This document shows positions 1 to 6,363 of a stretch of 7,615 nucleotides of DNA, one piece after another. Within the stretch, counting starts at the first letter, position 1. The number at the start of each line of letters is the position of its first letter. The notes under the pieces are model-generated. The model was not told where the DNA came from, made no database searches, and saw only the letters and a program-made list of their open reading frames with translations. The position numbers and the translations under genes were made by a program. The stretch spans positions 1 through 7,615 of the forward strand of contig JAKCDN010000144.1 in assembly GCA_021841795.1 (NCBI GenBank). The letters are read 5' to 3'. The DNA is from Acidobacteriota bacterium. Its GTDB lineage: Bacteria > Acidobacteriota > Terriglobia > Terriglobales > Acidobacteriaceae.

Positions 1-1406
1 TGCCGGTACACCCCGTCTTCGCCCACCAGCGACGGATCAATGGCCGTGCTCTTGATCACCGATCCCTCCGGCGCCAGGTTGCCCATGGGAAAGCAGACCG
101 TCGAGGTCAAACCGCGGGACCGCGCGCGGTCCCGCGAAAAGATCACCTCGCCGCAATCGATCCCGTCGATCTCTTGCAGGCGTTGGCGCAGCCGCACGCG
201 GCGCTCGCTCTCGCGCCACCAGTCGAGGCACGCGCCCAGCTTCTCCCCGCTCACCGTCAGAACGCTCTCGTCCAGCAGCCCCGCCGCGCGCAGTTCCAGC
301 ATCGCCTCGGGAACGCCTCCGGCCAGAAACACCTGCACCGTGGCAAATCCGCGCGGCCCGTTCGGCAGCGCATCCACCAGGCGCGGAACCTGGCGGTTCA
401 CCTCGGCCCAGTCATCCACCGTGGGCCGCGGCAGCCCCGCCGCGTACGCAATCGCAGGCAGATGCAATAGCAGATTCGTCGAGCCCCCGAAGGCCGCGTG
501 CAGAATCATCGCATTCCGCACCGCCGCCGGCGTAAGAATGTCCTTCACGCCCAGCCCCTGCTGATGCAGCCGCAGAAGCGCGCGCGCGGAGCGCCGCGCC
601 GCATCCAGCCAGATCGGCTGGCCCGAAGGCGCCAGCGCCGTATGCGGCAGCGACAGGCCCAGCGCCTCGCCCACCACCTGCGCCGTCGCCGCGGTTCCTA
701 GAAACTGGCAGCCTCCGCCCGGAGAAGCGCAGGCCCGGCAACCCATCTCCGCGGCATAGTCAAGCGTGATCTGCTTCTGCGCATACCGCGCCCCGATGGT
801 CTGCACCTTGCCCGCATCCTCGCCCGCCTCCGGCAGCAGCGTAACTCCGCCCGGCACCAGCACCGCGGGCTTCGCGCCCGATCCGGCCAGCGCCATCATC
901 ATCGCGGGCAAACCCTTGTCGCACGTAGCCACGCCCAGCGTCCCCTGCCCCTTCGGCAGTGAGCGCATCAGCCTCCGCAGCACCGTTGCCGCATCGTTGC
1001 GGTAGGGCAGCGAGTCCATCATCCCCGTGGTGCCCTGCGTGCGGCCGTCGCAGGGATCGGTGCATGCTCCGGCAAATGGTGTGGCCCGCAGCAGCTTCAA
1101 CTCGCGCGCGGCCTCGGCCACCAGCAGGCCCACCTCCCAGTGTCCGGTATGAAATCCCAGCGCAATCGCCTCGCCGTTTTCCCCGCGCAGCCCGCCATGC
1201 GTGCTCAGAATCAGAAACTCCGGGTCCAGCAGCCGCGCCGGCTCCCAGCCCATTCCGGCATTCTGCGTCATGCCGAAAAGATCGCCCGAGGGCGCCGTCA
1301 AAAGCATCTCCTCTGAGAGCGGCAAAATCCCCGCCGGCCCCTGCGCATGCGTGAATACGTCGAGCAATCGCGGGTCGCCGCTCTCCAGAACCGAATTTTT
1401 TACCAT
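1..1406 (-). CDS. yjhG: YjhG/YagF-family sugar-acid dehydratase (D-xylonate dehydratase-like), C-terminus cut by window edge
   Basis: A member of the IlvD/Edd dehydratase superfamily, predicted to remove water from an aldonic acid such as D-xylonate, giving the 2-keto-3-deoxy acid in the cytoplasm. The frame reads open from ATG 1406 to the left edge, giving 468 residues of a family that is about 655 long in E. coli, so roughly the last 190 residues lie outside. Visible motifs: THAQGPAG (19-26), [15 protein letters not shown] (40-54), [12 protein letters not shown] (117-128), the Fe-S/Mg signature CDKGLPA (162-168), [16 protein letters not shown] (222-237), [10 protein letters not shown] (306-315) and STAIDPS (453-459). 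These follow E. coli YjhG closely. ATG 1406 puts the first conserved TH pair at residues 19-20, as in E. coli. A TTG at 1451 is a weaker alternative. No good Shine-Dalgarno is seen. The gene is divergent from the transporter gene. Family assignment is firm; the exact substrate is inferred. Confidence 0.93.
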   Translation of the reverse strand, partial: MVKNSVLESGDPRLLDVFTHAQGPAGILPLSEEMLLTAPSGDLFGMTQNAGMGWEPARLLDPEFLILSTHGGLRGENGEAIALGFHTGHWEVGLLVAEAARELKLLRATPFAGACTDPCDGRTQGTTGMMDSLPYRNDAATVLRRLMRSLPKGQGTLGVATCDKGLPAMMMALAGSGAKPAVLVPGGVTLLPEAGEDAGKVQTIGARYAQKQITLDYAAEMGCRACASPGGGCQFLGTAATAQVVGEALGLSLPHTALAPSGQPIWLDAARRSARALLRLHQQGLGVKDILTPAAVRNAMILHAAFGGSTNLLLHLPAIAYAAGLPRPTVDDWAEVNRQVPRLVDALPNGPRGFATVQVFLAGGVPEAMLELRAAGLLDESVLTVSGEKLGACLDWWRESERRVRLRQRLQEIDGIDCGEVIFSRDRARSRGLTSTVCFPMGNLAPEGSVIKSTAIDPSLVGEDGVYR

Positions 1407-1437
1407 CGCAGCGATCGGTTGGCCCTTTCCGCAAACC

Positions 1438-1443
1438 AGTATA
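1438..1443 (-). promoter_or_regulatory. Candidate -10 element for the dehydratase gene
   Basis: Read on the minus strand the hexamer is TATACT, matching five of six bases of the sigma-70 -10 consensus. It ends about 31 bases before the ATG at 1406. No recognisable -35 element sits 16-18 bases upstream, so the call rests on the hexamer and the location only. Confidence 0.3.
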
Positions 1444-1487
1444 CGGGGCAAACCGAACTCCCGGTGCCGCCCGCTGCCGCGGGATGC

Positions 1488-1493
1488 TATAAA
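1488..1493 (+). promoter_or_regulatory. Candidate extended -10 element for the transporter gene
   Basis: TATAAA is preceded by TGC, resembling an extended -10 (TGnTATAAT with one mismatch). Exactly six bases separate it from the GTG at 1500, so transcription would begin at or next to the start codon and the mRNA would be leaderless. No Shine-Dalgarno is visible before this GTG, which fits. No -35 is evident. Confidence 0.3.
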
Positions 1494-1499
1494 GCCTAT

Positions 1500-2789
1500 G
1501 TGCCCGGCAGCGACTCCCACAACGCGGCGCTGGTTCAGACGGGCCTGCGCCGCCGCTGGCTCTGTCTGATGCCGCTGGTCTTCGTCACCTACAGCCTGGC
1601 TTACCTGGGCCGTTCCAACTTCGGCTTTGGCGCCGCCGCCGGGCTTGCCCGCTCGCTGCACATCACCGAGTCCCGCGCCGCCTTTCTTGGCTCCGCCTTC
1701 TTCCTCGGCTACTTTCTCTTCCAGGTGCCCGCGGCCACCTACGCGGTGCGCCGCAGCGCCACCAGCCTTGTCTTCTTCGCCCTCATCTCCTGGGGCATCT
1801 TCTCCGCCCTCACCGGCGTCATCCGCATCTACTGGCTGCTGGTTGTTGACCGCCTCCTGCTCGGCGTCGCTGAAAGCCTCATCCTCCCCTCGATGCTGGT
1901 TCTGCTCACCAACTGGTTCACCCGCGCCGAGCGCTCCCGCGCCAATGCCATTCTGGTTCTCGGAAATCCCGTCACGGTCACCTGGATGGCCGCCGTCACC
2001 GGCTATCTCATCCACGGCGTCGGCTGGCAGATGACCTTTGTCCTCGAAGGCATCCCCTCGCTGCTGTGGGCCTTCCTCTGGATACTGTTCGCGCGCGACC
2101 GCCCCGGCCAGGCCCGCTGGATGCCGCCCTCAGCCAGTACGCAGCTCACCGCCGCCCTCGCGCATGAGCAGGCTTCCCTGCCCGCCTACGCCAACCTCCG
2201 CGCCGGTTTGCGCGTGCCCGGCGTCATGCTCCTCTGCTGGCAATATCTCTTCTGGAGCTTCGGCGTCTACGGCCTCGTGCTCTGGATTCCCGAGATGATC
2301 CGCTCCGGCTCCGCGCGCGGCATCGAACAGGTGGGAATCCTCAGCGCCGCTCCATTCCTGCTCGCCGTCGTGCTCGAGCTTGTCGTGGCTGCGCTCTCTG
2401 ATCGCGCGCAGCGGCGCGGCATCTATGTCTGGCCCTTCCTCATGCTCTCCGGCATCGCGCTCTTCGGCTCCTTCGCCGCGGCCGGAAACCACTTCTGGTT
2501 CGCCTACATCTCCCTGATCGTCGCCGGCGGCGCCATGTACGCGCCCTACGGGCCGTTCTTTGCCATCGTCCCCGAGATGCTGCCCAGAAACGTGGCCGGA
2601 GAAGTCATGGCGCTCATCAACACCTTCGGCGCCCTGGGCGGTTTCGCCGGAACCTGGCTCGTAGGCTGGCTCCAGGCCCTCACCGGCAACTCCCGCGCCG
2701 GCTTCCTCTCCATGTCGCTCGCGCTGATCGTCGCCGGGGCCATTACCCTCTGCCTGCCATCGGCCCGGACACCGCAGCTTACCGCGTAA
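1500..2789 (+). CDS. MFS transporter, ACS (anion:cation symporter) family, sugar-acid/organic-acid uptake
   Basis: A 429-residue polytopic membrane protein, the usual MFS length, predicted to import an organic or sugar acid with protons. About twelve hydrophobic segments are visible, split by a hydrophilic central loop (about 199-240). Family signs are [20 protein letters not shown] before and in TM1, GRSNFG (37-42), the TM4 motif [11 protein letters not shown] (120-130), [11 protein letters not shown] (138-149), and SDRAQRR (300-306) in the loop between the C-domain helices. The family normally has Asp-Arg in TM1 (YLDRxN); here it is Gly37-Arg38, while the TM4 Glu125 is kept. GTG 1500 is chosen because it gives a normal short cytoplasmic N-terminus. 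An ATG at 1347 would run 60 bases into the opposite gene and adds an unconvincing leader, and ATG 1569 falls inside TM1. The gene is divergent from the dehydratase gene and overlaps the aldehyde dehydrogenase gene tail-to-tail. The substrate is inferred from context. Confidence 0.88.
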   Translation: MPGSDSHNAALVQTGLRRRWLCLMPLVFVTYSLAYLGRSNFGFGAAAGLARSLHITESRAAFLGSAFFLGYFLFQVPAATYAVRRSATSLVFFALISWGIFSALTGVIRIYWLLVVDRLLLGVAESLILPSMLVLLTNWFTRAERSRANAILVLGNPVTVTWMAAVTGYLIHGVGWQMTFVLEGIPSLLWAFLWILFARDRPGQARWMPPSASTQLTAALAHEQASLPAYANLRAGLRVPGVMLLCWQYLFWSFGVYGLVLWIPEMIRSGSARGIEQVGILSAAPFLLAVVLELVVAALSDRAQRRGIYVWPFLMLSGIALFGSFAAAGNHFWFAYISLIVAGGAMYAPYGPFFAIVPEMLPRNVAGEVMALINTFGALGGFAGTWLVGWLQALTGNSRAGFLSMSLALIVAGAITLCLPSARTPQLTA

Positions 2790-4380
2790 GCTCCCCATCC
2801 ACCATCCGCCAGATTCCCAGCGGATTTCCCTCCCGCAACTCCTCCGGCAGCGCAGCTTCAGGAAAATCCTGGTAGCAGACCGGCCGCGCGAAACGATAGA
2901 TCGAGTAGGTGCCCACCGAGGTGCTGCGGCCGTCGCTCGTGGCCGGATACGGCCCTCCGTGCACCATCGCGTGACAGACCTCGACCCCCGTCGGAAATCC
3001 GTTCACAATCAGCCGTCCCGCTTTGCGCTCCAGAATCCTGATCAGATCGCCGCACGCGGCCAGGTCCGCGTCGGTTCCATGCAGGGTCGCGGTAAGCTGC
3101 CCCTCCAGCGCGCGCGCCAGCCCCGGCAGCTCATCCCCACTTCCGTAGCGAATCACCATCGTGACCGGCCCGAAAACCTCCGTCCCAAGCTCCGGCTCGC
3201 TCAGAAACGCATCGCCGTCGGTCTGCATCACCACCGGCGTCGCGCAGGCCGCGCCCGTGGCCGCTTCTGCGCCTGTGGCTACCGTCTCCACGCCGCTCTG
3301 CGCCTGCCTGGCGGCGATTCCTGCGCCGTAGTTTCTCGCTATTCCCTGCGTAAGCATCACCGCAGCGCCGGCCTTCTCCACCTGCGCCTTCAGCTCGGCC
3401 ACCAGGGCATCGGCCTCCGCCCCGCGCGGCAGAAAGATCAGCCCGGGCTTGGTGCAGAACTGTCCTGCGCCCAGCGTGAACGAGCCAAAAAGTCCGCCTG
3501 CAATCTGCGCCCCGCGCGCCTTCAGCGCCTCCGGCAGCACAAACACCGGATTCACGCTGCTCATCTCCATGAAGCACGGAATCGGCTCGGGCCGCGCCGC
3601 CGCGCGCGCCATCAGCGCCCTGCCCGCCGCCAGCGACCCGGTAAATCCCACCGCCTTCACGCTGGGGTGCTCAACCAGCGCCCCGCCGAGCTCCGTCCCC
3701 GCCGCAATCAGCAGCGCGAACACTCCCGCGGGCAGTCCGCACGCCTGCACGCTGCGCGCAATCGCCATGCCCACCAGTTCGCTGGTCCCGGGATGCGCCG
3801 GGTGTCCCTTCACAAGCACCGGATTGCCCGCCGCCAGCGCCGCCGCCGTATCGCCCCCAGCCACTGAGAAGGCCAAGGGAAAGTTGCTGGCGCCGAAGAC
3901 GGCAACCGGACCCAGCGGCCGCATCATCGAGCGGATGTCGCAGCGCGGCAGCGGCTTGCGCTCCGGCTGGGCCGGATCGATGCGCGCCTGCACCCACGAG
4001 CCCTCCTCCACCACCTGCGCAAACAGCCGCAGTTGCCCGATCGTTCGCGCCGACTCGCCCTTCAGCCGCGCCGCCGGAAGTGCCGTCTCCCGCTGCGCCC
4101 GCTCCACCAGCTCCGGCGCCATCGCCTCCAGGTTGTCGGCGATCGTGCGCAGCAGGCGCGCCCGCTCGCGTCCCGGCAACCCGCCGTACACCGCGAATGC
4201 CTCCTCGGCCATCCCCGCCGCAACCTGCAGATCGGCCATCGATGCCGACCGGTAAACCGGCTCCAGCCGCTCCCCCGTCGCAGGATCGTGCCCGTAAAAT
4301 GCCTCGCCGTCTCCCGGCCGCGATGCTCCGCCGATCACCGAGCCGCCCTGCAGCGTCCAACCTGTTTGCCCTTGCGACAT
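2779..4380 (-). CDS. 2-oxoglutarate-semialdehyde dehydrogenase (KGSADH-type aldehyde dehydrogenase)
   Basis: Cytoplasmic NAD(P)-dependent aldehyde dehydrogenase of 533 residues, predicted to oxidise 2-oxoglutarate semialdehyde to 2-oxoglutarate, the last step of Weimberg-type pentose and glucarate/galactarate degradation. The ALDH fold is complete: Asn166 in FGASNFPLAFS, cofactor-binding Lys191 in VLVKGHPAHPGTSELV, GFTGS (245-249), general-base Glu272 in MEMSSVNPVF, nucleophile Cys309 in GAGQFCTKPG, and EVFGP (401-405). The HPAHPGTSE and EMSSVNPVF variants point to the KGSADH branch rather than the common ELGGK type. ATG 4380 is preceded by AAGGGGAG. Residues 361-381 form an Ala/Gly/Thr-rich stretch. 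The last 11 bases overlap the end of the convergent transporter gene, so no separate terminator fits between them. The deaminase and MDR genes lie upstream on the same strand. Family is firm; the physiological aldehyde is inferred. Confidence 0.92.
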   Translation of the reverse strand: MSQGQTGWTLQGGSVIGGASRPGDGEAFYGHDPATGERLEPVYRSASMADLQVAAGMAEEAFAVYGGLPGRERARLLRTIADNLEAMAPELVERAQRETALPAARLKGESARTIGQLRLFAQVVEEGSWVQARIDPAQPERKPLPRCDIRSMMRPLGPVAVFGASNFPLAFSVAGGDTAAALAAGNPVLVKGHPAHPGTSELVGMAIARSVQACGLPAGVFALLIAAGTELGGALVEHPSVKAVGFTGSLAAGRALMARAAARPEPIPCFMEMSSVNPVFVLPEALKARGAQIAGGLFGSFTLGAGQFCTKPGLIFLPRGAEADALVAELKAQVEKAGAAVMLTQGIARNYGAGIAARQAQSGVETVATGAEAATGAACATPVVMQTDGDAFLSEPELGTEVFGPVTMVIRYGSGDELPGLARALEGQLTATLHGTDADLAACGDLIRILERKAGRLIVNGFPTGVEVCHAMVHGGPYPATSDGRSTSVGTYSIYRFARPVCYQDFPEAALPEELREGNPLGIWRMVDGELTR

Positions 4381-4383
4381 GTT

Positions 4384-4391
4384 CTCCCCTT
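4384..4391 (-). promoter_or_regulatory. Ribosome binding site of the KGSADH gene
   Basis: AAGGGGAG on the minus strand is purine-rich and lies three to five bases before ATG 4380. It supports this start over any internal ATG. Confidence 0.6.
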
Positions 4392-4436
4392 GAGCCTTTC
4401 ACTCGCCGCCATCGGCCTCAGCCCGCCTGGCGTAAG

Positions 4437-4464
4437 TCTTCCCACGGCCGTCTTCCCACGGCCG
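4437..4464. repeat. Perfect tandem duplication of a 14-mer in an intergenic gap
   Basis: TCTTCCCACGGCCG occurs twice head to tail (4437-4450 and 4451-4464) with no mismatch. It lies in the 106-bp gap between the deaminase and aldehyde dehydrogenase genes. A recent slippage duplication is the simplest explanation. A doubled protein-binding site is possible but has no other support. Confidence 0.85.
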
Positions 4465-4486
4465 CTCCCGCCTCGATGCTCCTGCG

Positions 4487-4936
4487 TCACTCTTCCCCGA
4501 TGTCCTCGTTCCACACCTCGGGGCGCTGCGCGATAAACCCTTCGAGCAGTTCGCGACAGGCGCGGCTGTCCAGGTCGATCACCTCCACGCCGTTCTCGCG
4601 CAGCCAGTCGATGCCGCCCTGGAACGTCCTGCTCTCGCCCACCACCACCGTGCCGATGCGGAACTGCCGCACCAGGCCGCTGCAATACCAGCAGGGAGCC
4701 AGCGTCGTCGCCATCACCAGATTGCGGTAACTGCGCTGCCGGCCCGCGCGGCGAAAAGCATCCGTCTCGCCGTGAATGCTCGGATCGCCCTCCTGGACGC
4801 GGCGATTGCGCCCCCGGCTCACCAGTTCGCCCGCGCGCGTAAAGATCGCTGCCCCAATCGGGATTCCGCCTTCGGCAAGTCCCTGCCGGGCCTCGTCCAG
4901 CGCAATCGCCAGCATCTTTTCGTAGAGTTCGTTCAC
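4487..4936 (-). CDS. Yeast-type cytosine deaminase (small zinc nucleobase deaminase)
   Basis: A 149-residue zinc hydrolase of the cytidine-deaminase superfamily, predicted to convert cytosine to uracil and ammonia in the cytoplasm. It aligns almost end to end with yeast Fcy1 (158 residues), unlike the unrelated bacterial CodA. Zinc ligands are His55 (in SIHGETDA), Cys82 and Cys85 (APCWYC); the proton shuttle is Glu57. Counterparts of the yeast substrate-pocket residues Asn51, Phe114, Trp152 and Asp155 are found at Asn44, Phe105, Trp142 and Asp145 with nearly identical spacing. The C-terminal RPEVWNEDIGE closely resembles yeast RPQDWFEDIGE. The start is GTG 4936; an in-frame TAA lies 12 bases upstream, so nothing longer is possible. 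ATG at codon 8 is an alternative but shortens the first helix. No Shine-Dalgarno precedes the GTG. The MDR gene is 83 bp upstream. A related nucleobase or amine deaminase activity cannot be excluded. Confidence 0.9.
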   Translation of the reverse strand: MNELYEKMLAIALDEARQGLAEGGIPIGAAIFTRAGELVSRGRNRRVQEGDPSIHGETDAFRRAGRQRSYRNLVMATTLAPCWYCSGLVRQFRIGTVVVGESRTFQGGIDWLRENGVEVIDLDSRACRELLEGFIAQRPEVWNEDIGEE

Positions 4937-4942
4937 AAAAAC

Positions 4943-4948
4943 AGCTTA
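4943..4948 (-). promoter_or_regulatory. Possible -10-like hexamer of the deaminase gene
   Basis: Read on the minus strand this is TAAGCT, a TANNNT hexamer lying exactly six bases before GTG 4936, which has no Shine-Dalgarno. It matches only three of six bases of TATAAT. It is listed because the same spacing recurs at two other genes here. Confidence 0.15.
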
Positions 4949-4952
4949 ATGC

Positions 4953-5007
4953 AGCCGGCCCGCGGCGTGGGTCGCGGACGGCGCGGGCAGCTACCGCCCA
5001 CCCGGCT
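4953..5007. other. GC-rich inverted repeats between the MDR and deaminase genes
   Basis: The 83-bp gap carries nested dyads. AGCCGG (4953-4958) pairs with CCGGCT (5002-5007), and GTGGG (4967-4971) with CCCAC (4997-5001). Alternatively GCCCGCG (4958-4964) pairs with CGCGGGC (4982-4988). Transcribed on the minus strand this could fold as a weak terminator or processing site between cistrons. There is no U-tract, so an intrinsic terminator is not supported, and dyads arise easily in such GC-rich DNA. Confidence 0.3.
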
Positions 5008-5019
5008 CCCTGCGCGCCC

Positions 5020-6024
5020 TCAATCCACCGTCAGCACCAGCTTGCCAAAGTGGCTGCCCTCTTCCATCCGTTCCAGCACCTCGCGCGCCTGCGCCCAGTG
5101 GAACTCCTCGCCCACCGGCCGCATCTCGGCCAGCGCCACCGCCCGGATCATCTCCGCAAAGTCATCCCGCGAGCCCACATAAATCCCCTGAATGCGCGAC
5201 CACTTGTGCAGAATCAGGCCGAACGGGATCGCCTCGTTTCCTGATGCCAGCACCCCGATCTGCGCAATCGTTCCCCCAATGCGAATCGCCTTGAGCGAGC
5301 GCGTCAGGGTTCCCATGCCGCCCACCTCCACCACCAGGTCCACACCCTCGCCGTCCGTCTGGTCCAGCGCCCATCGGTCCCACTCCGGATTCTCGCGGTA
5401 GTTCAGTCCGGCATCCAGTCCCAGACCCTTGGCCCGCTTCAGCTTCTCCTCGCTGGAGCTGATTCCGATCACCCGCGCTCCCCGCAGCCGCGCAAACTGC
5501 AATGCGAAAACTGATACTCCGCCCGTTCCCTGGATCAGCACCGTTGACCCTGGCTTGATCTCGGCTGTGCGCAATGCATTCCACGCCGTCACCGCCGCGC
5601 AGGGCAGCGTTGCCGCCTCCTGGAAGCTCAGGTGCTCCGGGATCGCCACCAGGCCTTCTTCCTTGAACACCACATACTCGGCCAGCACGCCGTCGATATC
5701 GCCGCCCAGGGCTCCCCGGGCCTTGGCCCGCGTCAGCGGCCCGTCGATCCAGTTCTGCATGAAGATGCCCATCACCCGGTCGCCCGCTTCCCACATCCTC
5801 ACTCCGGGCCCCACCGTCACCACCTCGCCCGCACCGTCGGAACAGGGAATCCGCGGCAGCTTCATCTTGGGGTTGTAAAGCCCCTTCACGACCATCAGGT
5901 CGCGATAGTTCACCGACGCCGCTCGCACCGCCACCAGGACTTCGCCCGGCCCCGGATCGGGCGCGGGACGCTCCATAAATTCCAACGAATGAATACCGAA
6001 AGCCGATATCTCCCACGCGCGCAT
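5020..6024 (-). CDS. Zinc-free medium-chain dehydrogenase/reductase (quinone-reductase/MDR7-like)
   Basis: Cytoplasmic NAD(P)H-dependent oxidoreductase of 334 residues with the usual MDR order: a GroES-like catalytic half (about 1-130), then a Rossmann half with the nucleotide loop GTGGVS (166-171). The usual catalytic zinc ligands are absent: ASVNYRDLM stands where zinc alcohol dehydrogenases have the Cys, and CSDGAGE replaces the GHE motif. The four-cysteine structural zinc lobe is also missing. It therefore belongs with the zinc-independent NADPH:quinone/enoyl reductase-like members. SSSEEK (189-194) after the second strand suits NADPH. ATG 6024 is preceded by AGGAAG eight bases away. The gene is followed by the deaminase gene (83 bp) and is divergent from the small plus-strand gene. 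The substrate is unknown; an aldehyde, enone or quinone is possible. Nothing ties it directly to the sugar-acid pathway. Confidence 0.85.
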   Translation of the reverse strand: MRAWEISAFGIHSLEFMERPAPDPGPGEVLVAVRAASVNYRDLMVVKGLYNPKMKLPRIPCSDGAGEVVTVGPGVRMWEAGDRVMGIFMQNWIDGPLTRAKARGALGGDIDGVLAEYVVFKEEGLVAIPEHLSFQEAATLPCAAVTAWNALRTAEIKPGSTVLIQGTGGVSVFALQFARLRGARVIGISSSEEKLKRAKGLGLDAGLNYRENPEWDRWALDQTDGEGVDLVVEVGGMGTLTRSLKAIRIGGTIAQIGVLASGNEAIPFGLILHKWSRIQGIYVGSRDDFAEMIRAVALAEMRPVGEEFHWAQAREVLERMEEGSHFGKLVLTVD

Positions 6025-6032
6025 TGCAGTTT

Positions 6033-6038
6033 CTTCCT
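6033..6038 (-). promoter_or_regulatory. Ribosome binding site of the MDR gene
   Basis: AGGAAG (within AAAGGAAGAA) on the minus strand lies eight bases before ATG 6024 and fixes that start. Confidence 0.65.
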
Positions 6039-6090
6039 TTCTCGGATTCCTTACTCCTCATTCTGCGGGACGCCTTCAGCCATACCCCCG

Positions 6091-6096
6091 TAAAAT
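6091..6096 (+). promoter_or_regulatory. Candidate -10 element for the small plus-strand gene
   Basis: TAAAAT is one base off TATAAT and ends six bases before ATG 6103, so transcription would start at or near the A of the start codon. No clear -35 is seen in the 78-bp divergent gap (6025-6102). Only a weak GAAG could act as a ribosome site. Confidence 0.35.
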
Positions 6097-6102
6097 GAAG
6101 AT

Positions 6103-6363
6103 ATGGCTCGTGGATGGGAAAGTAAATCGGTGGAGGAGCAGATGGCAAATGCAGGGGGAAATTCTGTGGCCGATTCCAGGGTCTCGGCCGGCGCGGTGCG
6201 CCGCACGGTCGGACTGGAACGTGAAACGCGCGAACGCCAGCGCCAGACGCTGAACCTGCAGCGCGAAAATATCCTCTCGCAGAGAACCTCGAACCCAGGT
6301 CGCCGCGCCGCCCTGGAGGCCGCCCTGGCGCATGTTGAGGCCCAGATTCAGGCGCTCGAATAG
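6103..6363 (+). CDS. Small charged helical protein of unknown function
   Basis: An 86-residue soluble protein with no signal peptide or membrane segment. The N-terminus MARGWESKSVEEQM resembles a short conserved acidobacterial protein I recall without an assigned function. Residues about 30-60 are rich in Arg, Glu and Gln (ERETRERQRQTLNLQREN), and the C-terminus (66-86) is an Ala/Leu/Glu helix, so two helices or a coiled coil are likely. No catalytic motif, cysteine or zinc site is visible. It stands alone on the plus strand between minus-strand genes, 78 bp from the divergent MDR gene. Support for coding: ATG placement right after a -10-like hexamer, amphipathic heptad-like composition, and opposite-strand frames that read as low-complexity Arg/Ala. 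A role in binding nucleic acid or a partner protein is only a guess. Confidence 0.72.
   Translation: MARGWESKSVEEQMANAGGNSVADSRVSAGAVRRTVGLERETRERQRQTLNLQRENILSQRTSNPGRRAALEAALAHVEAQIQALE

Larger units (their letters stand above)
1407..1499. promoter_or_regulatory. Divergent intergenic region between dehydratase and transporter genes
   Basis: These 93 bp separate two divergently transcribed genes and must hold promoters for both. On the minus strand TATACT (1443-1438) is one base off the TATAAT consensus. It would start transcription about 25 bases before the dehydratase ATG. On the plus strand TATAAA (1488-1493) is preceded by TG at the extended -10 position and lies six bases before the transporter GTG. 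I could not find a convincing -35 hexamer for either, and I see no clear operator dyad. Promoter positions are inferred. Confidence 0.4.

Noticed and set aside
760..1434. A 224-codon minus-strand open frame and another at 412-741
   Set aside because: They are off-frame readings of the dehydratase gene. Their products are low-complexity Gly/Ala/Arg-rich, while the adjacent frame gives a continuous match to the YjhG family through to the window edge.
1347..1499. N-terminal extension of the transporter from ATG 1347
   Set aside because: It would overlap the 5' end of the divergent dehydratase gene and add a polar leader of about 51 residues not expected for MFS proteins. GTG 1500 fits the family better.
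2130..2798. A 222-codon minus-strand open frame under the transporter
   Set aside because: Its Glu/Gly/Asp-rich product mirrors hydrophobic codons of the transporter on the other strand. It has no recognisable domain.
2959..4255. Long plus-strand open frames (302 and 268 codons) antisense to the KGSADH gene
   Set aside because: They are typical GC-rich antisense shadows with Arg/Pro/Ser/Ala-rich products, no domain and no ribosome site, while the opposite strand has a complete catalytic ALDH.
5162..6148. A 328-codon minus-strand frame overlapping the MDR gene
   Set aside because: Its product is Gly/Arg/Ala-rich low complexity, whereas the neighbouring frame encodes a full MDR enzyme with GTGGVS and a good ribosome site.
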